In this document: piece by piece, positions 1-11,734 of the stretch
How the letters are laid out: each line of letters begins with the position of its first letter
Numbering within the stretch: the first letter of the stretch is position 1
NCBI RefSeq assembly: GCF_002158995.1
Contig: NZ_LOHF01000002.1
Span: 450,866 to 514,865, forward strand
Direction: 5' to 3'
Length of the DNA: 64,000 nt
From: Pseudomonas caspiana
Lineage (GTDB): Bacteria > Pseudomonadota > Gammaproteobacteria > Pseudomonadales > Pseudomonadaceae
Program-made: the position numbers and the translations under genes
The notes under the pieces: generated by a model
Database searches by the model: none
What the model saw: only the letters and a program-made list of their open reading frames with translations
Told to the model about the DNA's origin: nothing

Positions 1-206
1 CGGGAGAGCGTACGACTGTAAGGCTGATTGCTATCGGCGACCCAGACAACACTGCCACTATCTTTAATAACCAGGTTGCCGTCGCTTTGCAGTTCCAGAC
101 GAAAACGTCCATTGGGTGATTGTAAAAACTGCCCGGGTGTCATTTTCTGATTGGGCGGCAATACGGGAGCGCCATTATTTTCAAAAAAACCATACTGAAT
201 ACTCAT
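1..206 (-). CDS. Bulb-type (mannose-binding) lectin domain protein, N-terminal part only
   Basis: The gene runs leftwards off the window, so only about the first 68 residues are seen. The start ATG at 206-204 is preceded by AAAGGTG seven bases upstream. The protein begins MSIQYGFFENNG and has no signal peptide. Residues about 25-55 read as a beta-prism B-lectin repeat: QSPNGRFRLELQSDGNLVIK followed by a VVWVAD strand. QSDGNLVI fits the QxDxNxVxY sugar-binding motif of monocot mannose lectins except that the final Tyr is not present. In Pseudomonas such domains occur in LlpA-type lectin bacteriocins and in other secreted or surface lectins; which of these this is cannot be told from the fragment. 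Confidence 0.7.
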   Translation of the reverse strand, partial: MSIQYGFFENNGAPVLPPNQKMTPGQFLQSPNGRFRLELQSDGNLVIKDSGSVVWVADSNQPYSRTLS

Positions 207-409
207 ACTTTCACCTTTGAAAGTTTTTGGTTGAGCATTCAACTAATCACCCACAGACTTACAAGATGCGATAAATATATACCGCACCTGAATTATCTTA
301 ACGCCTTGATTTTTTTGCAGTAGCCGGGCCAGCACCCATGATTCCCTAAGTTGTGCGGCAGATACAAAATCTGTGGCGCAGTCTTCAGGCAGACTGCGTC
401 ATCGTTCAT

Positions 410-432
410 CGCGAGCAAGCGCGCTCCTACAG
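410..432. repeat. REP-type element (single)
   Basis: GCGAGCAAGCGCGCTCCTAC-type sequence typical of Pseudomonas extragenic palindromes. It lies between the lectin gene and the end of cysNC and resembles the arms of the paired element at 61121-61209. Confidence 0.5.
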
Positions 433-451
433 GGCCGCCCTGAACAACAAA

Positions 452-475
452 AAACCCGCCATCACTGGCGGGTTT
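452..475 (-). terminator. Rho-independent terminator of cysD-cysNC
   Basis: Perfect 9-bp stem (AAACCCGCC / GGCGGGTTT) with a 6-base loop. On the minus strand it is followed by a T-rich run (TTTTTTGTTGTT) and lies 20 bases after the cysNC stop codon. Confidence 0.85.
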
Positions 476-495
476 CTTGTCGCAGCAAACGATCG

Positions 496-2394
496 TCAGA
501 TCGCGCCGCGGCTGCGCAGCAGGTCGAGGACTTGCTTGACGCTGTCTTCGAGGCTCAGGGACTGAGTATCGATGACCAGATCCGCATTGAGCGGTACGTC
601 GTACGGGAAGGACTCGCCCGGGATGTTATCGCCGTCGGCTGCGTACAGGCCCTGTGGATCGCGTTCGCGGCAAACCGAAGGGGATGCCTGGACGTACACG
701 GTCAGCAGGCGATCAGCACCGATCAGGGACTTGGCCTGTTCGCGACCTTCGCCATCCGGTGCAACGAACGCCGCCAGGGTGATCAGACCCGCCTGGTTGA
801 ACTGACGCGCCACGTGAGCAGCACGACGCCAGTTTTCAGTACGCCCGGCGCGATCCTGCGGCAGACCTTTGTTCAGGTCATGACGCAGATTCTGGCCATC
901 CAGTACGTAAACCGCACGACCCATGTCGAACAGCTTGCGCTCGACTGCGTAAGCCAGGGTGCTTTTGCCTGCGCCGGACAGGCCGCTGAACAGCACGGTA
1001 GCCGGTTGCTGACCGAAACGCTGAGCACGCTCTTCGGTTGCGACGTGAGCCAGAGCACCGTGATGGTTGGCACCTGCGCCGCCGACGGGCTTGGCAATGA
1101 TCATGCCCGCTGCCACGGTGCCGTTGGTCAAACGGTCAATCACGATAAACGAACCGGTGGTGCGGTTGCTGTCGTAGCCGTCCAGCGCGATGGCTGAGTC
1201 GAGGCTGATCTTGACGCGACCAATCTCGTTCAGGCCCAGCGAGCTGGCAGGTCCTTCGGCCAGCGTATTCACATCGACGCGATGAGTAATGCTGGCAATC
1301 GAGCCCGGCACATAGCTGGTAGCGCGCTTGATGTCGTATTTCTTGCCCGGCAGCATCGGCTCTTCAGCCATCCACACGAGCATGGCGTCGAACGCGTCAG
1401 CTACCTGCGGAACGTTATCGGCATGCACCAGCAGGTCACCACGGGAGATGTCGATCTCGTCTTCCATGGTCAGGGTCACGGCCTGACCCGGCCCTGCATT
1501 TTCCAGCTCACCTTCAAAGGTGACGATGGACTTGACGCGGCTGCTCTTGCCCGAAGGGAGCACGACGATTTCGTCACCCTTGTGCACGATACCGCTCGCC
1601 AATGTACCGGCGAAACCACGGAAATTCAGGTTTGGACGGTTGACGTACTGCACCGGGAATCGCATGTCGGTGTAGTTGCGGTCGTTGGCGATCTCGACGG
1701 TTTCGAGAATTTCCATCAGCGACTGACCGGTATACCAAGGCGAACGCTCGCTCTTGTTCACCACGTTGTCGCCTTTGAGAGCAGACATCGGCACAAAGGC
1801 CATGGTAGTAGGCTTGAAGGCAATACCTTCGGCGAACTTCAAGTAATCAGACTTGATTGACTCGAAGACGCTTTCGTCGAAACCATTGAGGTCCATCTTG
1901 TTGATGGCCACAACGATGTGTTTGATGCCCAACAGCGATGCGATGTAGCTGTGACGACGAGTCTGGGTTTGCACGCCATAACGGGCGTCTACCAGAATGA
2001 TCGCCAGGTCGCAGGTTGATGCACCGGTAGCCATGTTGCGCGTGTACTGCTCATGGCCCGGAGTATCGGCGATGATGAACTTGCGCTTGGCAGTCGAGAA
2101 GTAGCGGTAGGCAACGTCAATCGTGATGCCCTGCTCACGCTCAGCCTGCAAACCATCAACCAGCAACGCCAGATCGACGTCCTCGCCAGTGGTGCCGGAC
2201 TTCTTCGAATCGCGGGTAATGGCCTCCAGGTGATCTTCGTAGATCATTTTGGAGTCGTGCAGCAGACGCCCGATCAGCGTGCTCTTGCCGTCGTCGACGT
2301 TGCCACAGGTAAGAAAGCGCAGCATTTCCTTGCGTTCGTGCTGGCCCAGATAGGCGAGGATGTCCTCGCTGATCAAATCAGATGCGTGCGACAT
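496..2394 (-). CDS. cysNC: Bifunctional sulfate adenylyltransferase large subunit / APS kinase
   Basis: This 632-residue fusion catalyses two steps of cytoplasmic sulfate activation: GTP-driven APS formation together with CysD, then phosphorylation of APS to PAPS. The N-terminal half is an EF-Tu-like GTPase with P-loop GNVDDGKS at 31-38, DTPGH at 110-114 and NKMD at 165-168, followed by beta-barrel domains. The C-terminal ~165 residues are APS kinase with P-loop GLSGAGKS at about 471-478. The length matches the CysN/C fusions of pseudomonads and rhizobial NodQ; enterobacteria have separate CysN and CysC. It starts nine bases after cysD, so the two are surely co-transcribed. A strong terminator follows the stop codon. 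Confidence 0.96.
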   Translation of the reverse strand: MSHASDLISEDILAYLGQHERKEMLRFLTCGNVDDGKSTLIGRLLHDSKMIYEDHLEAITRDSKKSGTTGEDVDLALLVDGLQAEREQGITIDVAYRYFSTAKRKFIIADTPGHEQYTRNMATGASTCDLAIILVDARYGVQTQTRRHSYIASLLGIKHIVVAINKMDLNGFDESVFESIKSDYLKFAEGIAFKPTTMAFVPMSALKGDNVVNKSERSPWYTGQSLMEILETVEIANDRNYTDMRFPVQYVNRPNLNFRGFAGTLASGIVHKGDEIVVLPSGKSSRVKSIVTFEGELENAGPGQAVTLTMEDEIDISRGDLLVHADNVPQVADAFDAMLVWMAEEPMLPGKKYDIKRATSYVPGSIASITHRVDVNTLAEGPASSLGLNEIGRVKISLDSAIALDGYDSNRTTGSFIVIDRLTNGTVAAGMIIAKPVGGAGANHHGALAHVATEERAQRFGQQPATVLFSGLSGAGKSTLAYAVERKLFDMGRAVYVLDGQNLRHDLNKGLPQDRAGRTENWRRAAHVARQFNQAGLITLAAFVAPDGEGREQAKSLIGADRLLTVYVQASPSVCRERDPQGLYAADGDNIPGESFPYDVPLNADLVIDTQSLSLEDSVKQVLDLLRSRGAI

Positions 2395-2403
2395 GACAAC
2401 CCC

Positions 2404-3321
2404 TTAGAAATAACCCTGACGTTTCTTTTCTTCCATCGAACCAGCGCCATCGTGATCGATGACTCGGCCCTGACGTTCGGAAGTACGCGTCAGAAGCATT
2501 TCCTGAATGATGTCAGTGAGGCTGGTGGCCTCGGACTCGACTGCGCCCGTCAACGGGTAGTCGCCAAGTGTACGGAAGCGGACTTTCTTCTTGACGATGC
2601 GTGCCTTGTCCTCATCGCTGAGGTGATTCAGAAGACGCTCGTCGTCGATCATGATCCAGGTGCCATTCATCTCGATGACATCGCGCTCGGCGGCGAAGTA
2701 CAACGGGACAATCGGAATGCTTTCCAGATAGATGTACTGCCAGATGTCCAGCTCGGTCCAGTTGGACAGCGGGAACACACGGATCGACTCGCCTTTGTTG
2801 ACGTTGCCGTTGTAGACGTTCCACAGCTCGGGACGCTGGTTCTTCGGATCCCAGCGGTGCTTGCTGTCGCGGAACGAATACACGCGCTCTTTGGCACGGG
2901 ATTTTTCTTCATCACGACGCGCCCCACCGAACGCGGCATCAAAGCCGTGCTTGTCCAGGGCCTGCTTGAGACCTTCGGTCTTCATGATGTCGGTATGCTT
3001 GGAGCTGCCGTGGGTCAGCGGGCTGATATTTTGAGCCACGCCGTCAGGGTTGATGTGGACGATCAGGTCCAGGCCCATTTCCTTAACCATCTGGTCGCGA
3101 AAACGATACATTTCCTGGAATTTCCAGCGGGTGTCCACGTGCATCACCGGGAATGGCAACTTGCCTGGAAAGAACGCCTTGCGCGCAAGGTGCAACATTA
3201 CGGCAGAGTCTTTACCGACGGAGTACAGCATCACCGGGTTATCAAACTCGGCGGCGACCTCGCGGATGATGTGGATGCTTTCCGCCTCCAGTTGCTTCAG
3301 ATGCGTCAGTTTATCGACCAT
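2404..3321 (-). CDS. cysD: Sulfate adenylyltransferase small subunit
   Basis: This 305-residue protein is the catalytic subunit of ATP sulfurylase; it forms APS from ATP and sulfate using GTP hydrolysis by CysN. The PP-loop motif SVGKDS is at residues 34-39, and the conserved stretch [16 protein letters not shown] lies in the middle. It is the first gene of the cysD-cysNC operon. The 152-base space upstream, up to the Nif3-like gene, must hold its promoter; expression is presumably CysB-controlled as in the family, but I could not pick a CysB site with confidence. Confidence 0.96.
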   Translation of the reverse strand: MVDKLTHLKQLEAESIHIIREVAAEFDNPVMLYSVGKDSAVMLHLARKAFFPGKLPFPVMHVDTRWKFQEMYRFRDQMVKEMGLDLIVHINPDGVAQNISPLTHGSSKHTDIMKTEGLKQALDKHGFDAAFGGARRDEEKSRAKERVYSFRDSKHRWDPKNQRPELWNVYNGNVNKGESIRVFPLSNWTELDIWQYIYLESIPIVPLYFAAERDVIEMNGTWIMIDDERLLNHLSDEDKARIVKKKVRFRTLGDYPLTGAVESEATSLTDIIQEMLLTRTSERQGRVIDHDGAGSMEEKKRQGYF

Positions 3322-3473
3322 GGTTACTCACGGGTTGCATTCATTATTGACCGGACAACGCCCGGGACGGCCAGCGGGCCGTGTTCGAGGCGGCACTCTA
3401 GCACAGCAACTAATTCTATTCAGGAGGCCCAATAGATCGAAACGTTCTATCTATATACCGTCTCGTTTGATAC

Positions 3474-4232
3474 TCAAACCGGGTTCGGGCAGTCGATAAA
3501 CAGGTGCTCCAACGCAAACCGCCGCGCCAGATAGTCGCCCAGTGCCTGAACCCCGTAACGCTCGGTGGCGTGGTGTCCAGCGGCTATGAAGCTGATGCCG
3601 TTTTCCCGGGCGCTGTGCACGGTCTGTTCGGATGCTTCGCCACTGATAAACAGATCGACTCCGGCCGCTATCGCCTGATCGATGTAGCCCTGCCCGCCTC
3701 CGGTACACCACCCCACGCGGCGAATCATTTCACTGCCTTCAATCAACAGCGGTTCACGCCCCAGCGCTTCCTGCACACGACGGGCAAAGTCGCGCGGCAT
3801 CATGGGTTCATTCAGTGAGCCGACCAATCCGACGATGCGAGCGTTATCCGGATCCAGCGGGCCTTCGACAGTGATGTCCAACTGACGAGCCAGTTGCACG
3901 TTATTACCCACGTCCGGATGCACATCCAGTGGCAAGTGATAGGCCAGCAGACTGACGTCGTGTTTGAGCAGGGTTTTCAGTCGACGCTGCTTCATACCGA
4001 CCACGCAGGGGTTTTCGCCTTTCCAGAAATAACCGTGATGCACGAGGATCAGATCAGCCTGTGCGTCCACCGCAGCATCCAGCAAAGCCTGGCTGGCAGT
4101 GACGCCGCTGACGATACGCATGACCTGCGGCCGCCCCTCGACCTGCAGGCCGTTGGGGCAATAATCCTGGATGCGGGCGCTACCGAGATAACGGTCGGCT
4201 TCTTCTACCAGAGTGCTGAGCGCAACAGCCAT
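3474..4232 (-). CDS. Nif3-like / GTP cyclohydrolase I type 2 homologue (YbgI family)
   Basis: This 252-residue protein belongs to the NIF3/DUF34 family of toroidal metal-binding proteins, with conserved HHG (LILVHHGYFWKGE, residues about 62-75) and a C-terminal GHHATERYGV that supply the dinuclear metal site. Family members bind a wide range of partners and no physiological reaction is firmly assigned, so no gene symbol is used. The start MAVALSTLVEEADRYLG is typical of the family. It is divergent from algW and lies upstream of cysD on the same strand, an arrangement I recall from other Pseudomonas. Confidence 0.9.
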   Translation of the reverse strand: MAVALSTLVEEADRYLGSARIQDYCPNGLQVEGRPQVMRIVSGVTASQALLDAAVDAQADLILVHHGYFWKGENPCVVGMKQRRLKTLLKHDVSLLAYHLPLDVHPDVGNNVQLARQLDITVEGPLDPDNARIVGLVGSLNEPMMPRDFARRVQEALGREPLLIEGSEMIRRVGWCTGGGQGYIDQAIAAGVDLFISGEASEQTVHSARENGISFIAAGHHATERYGVQALGDYLARRFALEHLFIDCPNPV

Positions 4233-4332
4233 AAAAGACTCCTGAATCTATGATTTAAAGCTGATAGGGTCGTGTTGCTGAAATGGTTCACTTCTGAATA
4301 TCTTATTTGCGAGACACGACCCCAAGTGCTCG

Positions 4333-4338
4333 TATAAT
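4333..4338 (+). promoter_or_regulatory. Candidate -10 box of algW
   Basis: A perfect TATAAT followed by GCCGCC lies 65 bases before the algW start in the divergent nif3-algW space. No convincing -35 TTGACA is present at 16-18 bp, so the assignment is tentative. Confidence 0.35.
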
Positions 4339-4402
4339 GCCGCCCATTATGGCGCAGATGGGCGAAAAGCCGCAGCGTCGGATCACTTTCAGGATTTGCT
4401 CA

Positions 4403-5566
4403 ATGTTCAAGGCACTGCGCTTTTTTGGTTGGCCGTTGCTGGCAGGCGTACTCATCGCACTACTGATTATTCAGCGTTTCCCGGAAATGGTTGGCCTGCC
4501 AAGCCTGGACGTCAATCTGCAACAAGCGCCACAAACCAGCTATGTCCAGCAAGGCCCGGTCTCTTACGCAGACGCGGTTGGCATGGCGGCACCTGCGGTA
4601 GTCAATCTCTACACCACCAAGATGGTCAACAAAGCGGCCAACCCGATGTTCGAGGACCCGCAGTTCAGGCGCTTCTTCGGCGACAACATGCCCAAACAGA
4701 AACGCATGGAGTCCAGTCTCGGCTCCGGCGTATTGATGAGCCCGGAAGGCTACATTCTGACCAACAACCACGTGACGACCGGTGCGGATCAAATCGTCGT
4801 CGCGCTCAAGGACGGTCGGGAAACTATCGCCCGAGTCATCGGCAACGATCCGGAAACCGACCTGGCCGTGCTGAAAATTGATCTCAAGAACATCCCGGCG
4901 ATCACTATTGGCCGCTCTGACAGCATCCGTATCGGCGACGTCGCGCTGGCCATCGGCAACCCGTTCGGGGTCGGTCAAACCGTCACCATGGGCATCATCA
5001 GTGCCACTGGTCGAAACCAACTGGGCCTGAACACTTACGAAGACTTCATTCAGACCGACGCGGCGATCAACCCGGGCAACTCGGGCGGCGCACTGGTTGA
5101 TGCCAACGGCAACCTGACCGGCATCAACACCGCGATCTTTTCCAAGTCTGGCGGTTCTCAAGGCATCGGTTTCGCGATTCCGACCAAGCTGGCAATGGAG
5201 GTCATGAAATCGATCATCGAGCATGGCCAGGTAATTCGTGGCTGGCTGGGCATTGAAGTACAGCCGCTCACTCAGGATCTGGCTGAATCGTTCGGTCTGA
5301 AGGACCGTCCAGGCATCGTCGTCGCGGGAATTTTCCGCGATGGCCCGGCACAGAAAGCCGGACTGCAGTTGGGTGATGTGATTTTGAGCATCAACGGTGA
5401 ACCTGCCGGTGACGGCCGTCGCTCGATGAATCAGGTCGCGCGCACCAAGCCGAGCGACAAGATCGCCATCGAGGTCATGCGCAACGGGAAAGAGGTAAAA
5501 CTCAACGCTGAAGTTGGCCTGCGCCCACCACCTCCGCCGTCAGCTACGCCGGTTGAGGAGCAGTGA
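4403..5566 (+). CDS. algW: AlgW, periplasmic DegS-type site-1 protease
   Basis: This 388-residue, membrane-anchored serine protease is activated by misfolded outer-membrane protein C-termini and cleaves MucA to release the extracytoplasmic sigma factor AlgU (alginate and envelope stress). The ATG at 4403 follows AGGA at a good distance; longer readings upstream have no family-like sequence. Residues 8-24 form one N-terminal membrane segment. The trypsin-like domain has catalytic His123 (TNNHV), Asp153 (ETDLAVLKID) and Ser227 (NPGNSGGAL), and one PDZ domain covers about 265-375. The tail is proline-rich. It stands alone, divergent from the Nif3-like gene, and is followed by two REPINs. Confidence 0.95.
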   Translation: MFKALRFFGWPLLAGVLIALLIIQRFPEMVGLPSLDVNLQQAPQTSYVQQGPVSYADAVGMAAPAVVNLYTTKMVNKAANPMFEDPQFRRFFGDNMPKQKRMESSLGSGVLMSPEGYILTNNHVTTGADQIVVALKDGRETIARVIGNDPETDLAVLKIDLKNIPAITIGRSDSIRIGDVALAIGNPFGVGQTVTMGIISATGRNQLGLNTYEDFIQTDAAINPGNSGGALVDANGNLTGINTAIFSKSGGSQGIGFAIPTKLAMEVMKSIIEHGQVIRGWLGIEVQPLTQDLAESFGLKDRPGIVVAGIFRDGPAQKAGLQLGDVILSINGEPAGDGRRSMNQVARTKPSDKIAIEVMRNGKEVKLNAEVGLRPPPPPSATPVEEQ

Positions 5567-5588
5567 TCGCACCGCAAGGAATTGACGA

Positions 5589-5679
5589 CGTGGGACCGGA
5601 TTTATCCCGGAAGGCAATACTCCTGACGATACAAAGCGTCGGCTGTACCGGCCTGTACCCGAATGAATCCGTTCCCACC
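5589..5679. repeat. REPIN (paired extragenic palindrome)
   Basis: The left arm GTGGGACCGGATTTATCCCG is mirrored, imperfectly, by CCGAATGAATCCGTTCCCAC. It lies directly after algW, between the convergent algW and hisC. Confidence 0.6.
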
Positions 5680-5692
5680 GAGTTGCGTAGAT

Positions 5693-5787
5693 ACCTGTGG
5701 GAGCGAGGCTCGGCTGCGATAAAAGCACTGAGGTCTATCTGATAAACCGCAGTGGCCTTATCGCGGGCAAGCCTCGCTCCCAACAGG
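5693..5787. repeat. REPIN (paired extragenic palindrome)
   Basis: The left arm CCTGTGGGAGCGAGGCT pairs with the right arm AGCCTCGCTCCCAACAGG around a spacer. This is the second element in the algW/hisC convergent space and uses a different arm sequence from the first. Confidence 0.75.
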
Positions 5788-5808
5788 TGTGATACTGCGA
5801 TGGGGTTG

Positions 5809-6861
5809 TTACAACCCCACCAACCCATCCAGCAACGCTTGATTCTGCTCCGGCGTGCCAATGCTGATGCGCAGGAACTGGGCGATACGTTGCTGCTTGA
5901 AATGCCGAACGATGACGCCCTGCTCCCGCAGTTTTGCCGCAATGCCTGCCGCGTCATGTTGCGGGTGACGGGCAAAGATGAAGTTGGCCGCAGACGGCAG
6001 CACTTCAAAACCAAGGGCCTGTAGCTCAGCAGTCAATGCTTCCCGGCTGGCGATCACCGCATTACGGGTGAAATCAAAGTGCTCGCGATCCTCAAAGGCA
6101 GCAGCGGCACCGACGATTGCCAGACGATCCAGCGGATACGAGTTGAAGCTGTTCTTGACCCGCTCCAGCGCTTCGATCAGATCAGGATGCCCGACCGCCA
6201 GACCAACGCGCAGGCCCGCCAGTGATCGAGACTTGGACAATGTCTGGGTAACCAGCAGGTTCGGATAACGGTCCACCAGCGAGATCGCCGTCTCGCCACC
6301 AAAATCGATATAAGCCTCATCGACTACGACAACTGAATCAGGGCTCGCCTTGAGCATCTGCTCGACCGCCTCCAGCCCCACCACGCAACCGGTTGGCGCG
6401 TTAGGGTTCGGGAAAATGATCCCGCCATTAGGCTTGGCGTAGTCCGAGACACGAATCTGGAACTGCTCATCCAGTGCAATAGCGTCGAACTCAATGCCGT
6501 ACAGGCCACAGTAAACCGGATAAAAGCTATAGCTGATGTCCGGAAACAGCAAAGGCTTGCCGTGCTGGAAGAACGCGTTGAACACGTGTGCAAGCACTTC
6601 ATCGGAGCCATTTCCGAGAAACACATGGCTGGCCTGAACGCCGTAATAGCTCGCCACTGCGTGCTTGAGCAGGTCGCTATTAGGATCGGGATAAAGACGC
6701 AGGTCATCAGTCAGCTCTGCGCGCATTGCGGCCAGCGCTTTTGGCGAAGGGCCGTAAGGATTTTCATTGGTGTTGAGCTTGACCAGCTTGGTCAGCTTGG
6801 GCTGTTCACCCGGCACATACGGCACCAGGCTGTTGACGAACGGACTCCAGAATTTACTCAT
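5809..6861 (-). CDS. hisC: Histidinol-phosphate aminotransferase
   Basis: This 350-residue PLP-dependent class I/II aminotransferase converts imidazole acetol-phosphate to histidinol-phosphate. It has the family N-terminus with [16 protein letters not shown], the [10 protein letters not shown] cofactor motif and the Schiff-base lysine in [14 protein letters not shown]. Its start codon lies two bases after the hisD stop, so it is translated from the hisG-hisD-hisC message. The order hisG-hisD-hisC behind murA is the usual one in Pseudomonas; the rest of the pathway is elsewhere. Confidence 0.96.
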   Translation of the reverse strand: MSKFWSPFVNSLVPYVPGEQPKLTKLVKLNTNENPYGPSPKALAAMRAELTDDLRLYPDPNSDLLKHAVASYYGVQASHVFLGNGSDEVLAHVFNAFFQHGKPLLFPDISYSFYPVYCGLYGIEFDAIALDEQFQIRVSDYAKPNGGIIFPNPNAPTGCVVGLEAVEQMLKASPDSVVVVDEAYIDFGGETAISLVDRYPNLLVTQTLSKSRSLAGLRVGLAVGHPDLIEALERVKNSFNSYPLDRLAIVGAAAAFEDREHFDFTRNAVIASREALTAELQALGFEVLPSAANFIFARHPQHDAAGIAAKLREQGVIVRHFKQQRIAQFLRISIGTPEQNQALLDGLVGL

Positions 6862-6863
6862 GC

Positions 6864-8192
6864 TCAGTTCCCCTGCCCTTCACTGTCGATGATGCGGTAC
6901 TCGGCGCTGCGGGCGTGTGCAGTCAGTGATTCGCCACGGGCCAGTACCGATGCCGTCTTGCCAAGTTCGGATGCACCTTGCTGCGAGCAGTAGATGATCG
7001 ACGAACGCTTCTGGAAGTCGTAAACACCCAGCGGCGATGAGAAACGAGCGGTGCCAGAGGTCGGCAACACGTGATTAGGGCCTGCGCAGTAATCACCCAG
7101 CGCCTCGGAAGTGTGACGCCCCATGAAGATCGCACCCGCGTGGCGAATCTGCGGCAACCAGGCTTCCGGGTCTGCCACCGATAACTCAAGGTGCTCCGGA
7201 GCAATGCGGTTGGCGACTTCGATGGCCTGCTGCATATCAGCGACCTTGATCAGCGCCCCACGGCCATTGATCGACTTGTCGATGATGTCTGCACGCTCCA
7301 GGGTCGGCATCAATTTGGCGATGCTCGCCGCCACTTGATCAAGGAAAGCTGCATCCGGACTCACCAGAATCGCCTGAGCGTCTTCGTCGTGTTCAGCCTG
7401 TGAAAACAGGTCCATGGCGATCCAGTCCGGATCGGTATGGCCGTCGCAAACCACAAGAATCTCGGAAGGACCGGCGATCATGTCGATCCCGACCTGACCA
7501 AAAACATGGCGCTTGGCAGTAGCAACGTAGATGTTGCCGGGACCTACGACCTTGTCGACGCGTGGCACGCTTTCAGTGCCGTAAGCCAAGGCAGCAACCG
7601 CCTGAGCACCACCGATGGTGAATACTCGGTCAACACCAGCGATACAGGCCGCAGCCAACACCAGCTCGTTGATTTCCCCACGTGGAGTCGGCACTACCAT
7701 GACAACTTCAGCGACACCCGCAACCTTGGCAGGAATTGCGTTCATCAACACCGACGACGGATACGAAGCCTTGCCGCCCGGCACATAAAGACCGGCACGA
7801 TCCAGCGGCGTAACTTTCTGGCCCAGCACCGTGCCGTCGGCCTCGGTGTAGGTCCAGGAGTCCTGCTTCTGCTTTTCGTGGTACATGCGTACACGATCTG
7901 CGGCTTTTTCCAGAGCTGCGCGCTGGGCCGGGGTGATGCGGGTCAATGCCAGCTCAAGACGCTCGCGAGGCAGGATCAGATCAGCCATGGAAGCAACTTG
8001 TAGACCATCGAAGCGTTCGGTGAACTCTACCAGTGCAGCATCGCCACGTTCGCGCACCGCCTTGATGATGTCGAGCACACGCTCATTGACCGAATCGTCA
8101 GACACACTTTCCCAGCTCAGCAGATGATCCAGATGATGCGCGAAATCCGGGTCAGCAGCGTTGAGTCGGCGAATTGCAGTCGGTGCGGTCAT
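6864..8192 (-). CDS. hisD: Histidinol dehydrogenase
   Basis: This 442-residue zinc enzyme oxidises L-histidinol to histidine in two NAD-dependent steps, ending the pathway. The ATG at 8192 ([17 protein letters not shown]) was chosen because the sequence from here matches the family N-terminus and a GAGGC-type ribosome site precedes it; the upstream extension is rich in Arg/Ser and unlike the family. The signature region [18 protein letters not shown] and the zinc/active-site stretch [11 protein letters not shown] are intact. It lies between hisG (125 bases upstream) and hisC (2 bases downstream). Confidence 0.96.
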   Translation of the reverse strand: MTAPTAIRRLNAADPDFAHHLDHLLSWESVSDDSVNERVLDIIKAVRERGDAALVEFTERFDGLQVASMADLILPRERLELALTRITPAQRAALEKAADRVRMYHEKQKQDSWTYTEADGTVLGQKVTPLDRAGLYVPGGKASYPSSVLMNAIPAKVAGVAEVVMVVPTPRGEINELVLAAACIAGVDRVFTIGGAQAVAALAYGTESVPRVDKVVGPGNIYVATAKRHVFGQVGIDMIAGPSEILVVCDGHTDPDWIAMDLFSQAEHDEDAQAILVSPDAAFLDQVAASIAKLMPTLERADIIDKSINGRGALIKVADMQQAIEVANRIAPEHLELSVADPEAWLPQIRHAGAIFMGRHTSEALGDYCAGPNHVLPTSGTARFSSPLGVYDFQKRSSIIYCSQQGASELGKTASVLARGESLTAHARSAEYRIIDSEGQGN

Positions 8193-8317
8193 AGCGAGAG
8201 CCTCATAGGAATGGCAAAAACTCAGGCGCCCTAAACTAGCAGTCGTTCCGCTTGGGCACCTGAGAATTCTGGCTATGAGGCGGATAGACGGGCGCAACTT
8301 AACGTTGCGCGGGTAAG

Positions 8318-8953
8318 TCAGCCGCGGTGTCGTGACTCCACTGCATTGCGCAGGGTATCGATGAGCGACTGAATGCGGGCGTGCTGCATTTTCATGGAAG
8401 CCTTGTTGACCACCAGACGGGAACTGATCGTGGCGATCAACTCCTGAGGCTCCAGACCGTTAGCCCGCAGCGTGTTGCCGGTGTCAACAACGTCAATGAT
8501 CTTGTCAGCCAGGCCAATCAGCGGTGCCAGCTCCATGGAGCCGTACAGCTTGATGATGTCGACCTGACGACCTTGCTCTGCGTAGTAACGCTTGGCGACA
8601 TTGACGAACTTGGTTGCTACGCGCAGACGGCCTTTAGGCTCGGCGGCACCGATGGCTCCCGCTGTCATCAAACGGCACTTGGCTATTTGCAGGTCCAACG
8701 GCTCATACAAGCCCTGGCCGGTGTATTCCATCAGCACATCTTTACCGGCAACGCCCAGATCAGCAGCGCCATGCTCGACGTAGGTCGGCACATCGGTAGC
8801 ACGCACGATCAACAAGCGCACATCGGCCTGAGTCGTGGGGATGATCAGCTTGCGGCTCTTGTCCGGATTCTCGGTCGGCACAATGCCTGCTTCGGCGAGA
8901 AGCGGCAGGGTGTCGTCGAGGATGCGGCCCTTGGACAGTGCGATGGTCAACAT
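8318..8953 (-). CDS. hisG: ATP phosphoribosyltransferase, short form
   Basis: This 211-residue enzyme catalyses the first committed step of histidine synthesis (ATP + PRPP to phosphoribosyl-ATP). It is the short HisG type lacking the C-terminal ACT-like regulatory domain, so by family knowledge it needs the HisZ regulatory subunit, which is not in this window. Conserved features include [18 protein letters not shown] at the N-terminus and the PRPP-binding [16 protein letters not shown]. It is first of the hisGDC set and lies 174 bases after murA, a gap that holds an inverted repeat. Confidence 0.96.
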   Translation of the reverse strand: MLTIALSKGRILDDTLPLLAEAGIVPTENPDKSRKLIIPTTQADVRLLIVRATDVPTYVEHGAADLGVAGKDVLMEYTGQGLYEPLDLQIAKCRLMTAGAIGAAEPKGRLRVATKFVNVAKRYYAEQGRQVDIIKLYGSMELAPLIGLADKIIDVVDTGNTLRANGLEPQELIATISSRLVVNKASMKMQHARIQSLIDTLRNAVESRHRG

Positions 8954-9083
8954 GGGAAACGTCAGTCCTTATCAGGAAACCTTTGCCCGGACGCAATCGG
9001 CGCCAGACAAACCCTCGTGTCACGTAAAAGCGGACACCAGGTGAAACGAATCAGAATTCACACACCCTTGAGCGTGCGAGACC

Positions 9084-9114
9084 GACGCCTTGCACCGCGT
9101 TGGGCTCAGGCGTC
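9084..9114 (-). other. Inverted repeat after murA
   Basis: GACGCCT and AGGCGTC form a 7-bp stem around a 17-base loop, 14 bases beyond the murA stop codon. It lacks a T-run, so it is a weak terminator candidate or a processing structure between murA and hisG. Confidence 0.3.
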
Positions 9115-9127
9115 AGTCATACGGCTG

Positions 9128-10655
<1,528 letters not shown>

Positions 10656-10767
10656 GCAAAACCTCGATTGGCGACCTACGCGCGCGGGTCGGCCATCATA
10701 CAAAAAAGCCCACTCAATGCGAACCCCGCAACGCAGGACCCGGACGAGGGGCTTTCATAAAAGAAGA

Positions 10768-11073
10768 TCAATGATCTTGAAGCAGTTCGGTCAGCTCTGA
10801 CACCTGGGCAATCTTGCGCATGTCTTCAGGCATCGCACGAATACTCACGTTCTTGCCCGCATCCTGCGCATCACGCATGAACGCCAGCAGCAAGGCAAGG
10901 CCTACGCTGCTGGATTTCTCGACGCCAGCACAGTCCAGAACGACGGTCGACAATTCGCTCGACTTGATCAGCGCAGCGCCTTGCTTGCGCAAGGCCGGAC
11001 CGGTCGAATAGTCGAGCGTGCCGATCAATTGCAGCTCACCCGGCGCGACGAGCCTTACGGCTGACTCAGTCAT
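10768..11073 (-). CDS. mlaB: MlaB, STAS-domain subunit of the Mla lipid transporter
   Basis: This 101-residue cytoplasmic STAS-domain protein binds the MlaF ATPase and stabilises the MlaFEDB inner-membrane complex that maintains outer-membrane lipid asymmetry. The STAS core is VVLDCAGVEKSSSVGLALLL, with the conserved Ser-Ser of the anti-sigma-antagonist fold in place of a phosphorylated site. Its start overlaps the mlaC stop by four bases, indicating translational coupling. It is the last gene of mlaFEDCB. Confidence 0.92.
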   Translation of the reverse strand: MTESAVRLVAPGELQLIGTLDYSTGPALRKQGAALIKSSELSTVVLDCAGVEKSSSVGLALLLAFMRDAQDAGKNVSIRAMPEDMRKIAQVSELTELLQDH

Positions 11074-11723
11074 TGCGCGGCCGGACCGGCAGCTTCAGGG
11101 GCTTTTTCTTTAGCCTTGGCAACTTCACCTGCCCAGCTATTGATCGTCTCGTCCAGATTGTTGCCGTTGCGCTGCATCGCATCAGCGAACTGATCGCGGA
11201 ACAGCTTACCGATATTGATGCCGTTGATGATGACGTTGCGCACCTTCCACTCACCACCAATCTTCACAAGCGTATAGGACACAGGATAAACCGCGCCGTT
11301 ATTACCCTTGACCTGCATTTCAACGCTGGTGCGATCCGCGCCTTCAGCCTTTTCAGGCGAAACGGTGATGCCCTGATTGTTGTATTCCAGCAACGCGTTG
11401 CCGTAGAACTGCATCAGGCTACGCTTGAAGTTTTCCTGAAAGCGCTGCATCTGCTCAGGAGAAGCGTTGCGTGAATACTTGACGGTCATGATGCTTTTGG
11501 AGATGCCGTCGGCATCTACCACCGGACCAACAATGCGGTTCAACGCATCATAAAAAGCGCCCGGATTGCTTTTGTACTGTTCTTTGTTGGCTGCCAGATC
11601 GCTCAGCAATTCCTTGGTGGTGCGATCCACCAGATCATGAGCGGACGGTGTGGCGGCAGCATTACCCAACATTGGTAGCAATGCCAGCAACACCAACAGA
11701 CCACGGCGCACGATTGAGATCAT
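11070..11723 (-). CDS. mlaC: MlaC, periplasmic phospholipid shuttle
   Basis: This 217-residue Tol-Tol-Ttg2 family protein carries phospholipid between the outer-membrane MlaA complex and MlaFEDB. An N-terminal Sec signal peptide (MISIVRRGLLVLLALLPMLG, cleavage after NAAA) is clear. The mature part has the family pattern TVKYSRNASPEQMQRFQENF and WKVRNVIINGINIGKLFRDQ. The C-terminus is Ala/Glu-rich. It starts 11 bases after mlaD and overlaps mlaB. Confidence 0.94.
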   Translation of the reverse strand: MISIVRRGLLVLLALLPMLGNAAATPSAHDLVDRTTKELLSDLAANKEQYKSNPGAFYDALNRIVGPVVDADGISKSIMTVKYSRNASPEQMQRFQENFKRSLMQFYGNALLEYNNQGITVSPEKAEGADRTSVEMQVKGNNGAVYPVSYTLVKIGGEWKVRNVIINGINIGKLFRDQFADAMQRNGNNLDETINSWAGEVAKAKEKAPEAAGPAAQ

Positions 11724-11734
11724 CTAGAAGCTCC

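Noticed and set aside
2053..3435. 460-codon open frame on the plus strand
   Set aside because: It is antisense to cysNC and cysD, which have complete motifs; no independent support.
3401..3470. Possible CysB site upstream of cysD (partial TAGAT...ATCTA symmetry)
   Set aside because: CysB sites are poorly defined and the match cannot be judged by eye.
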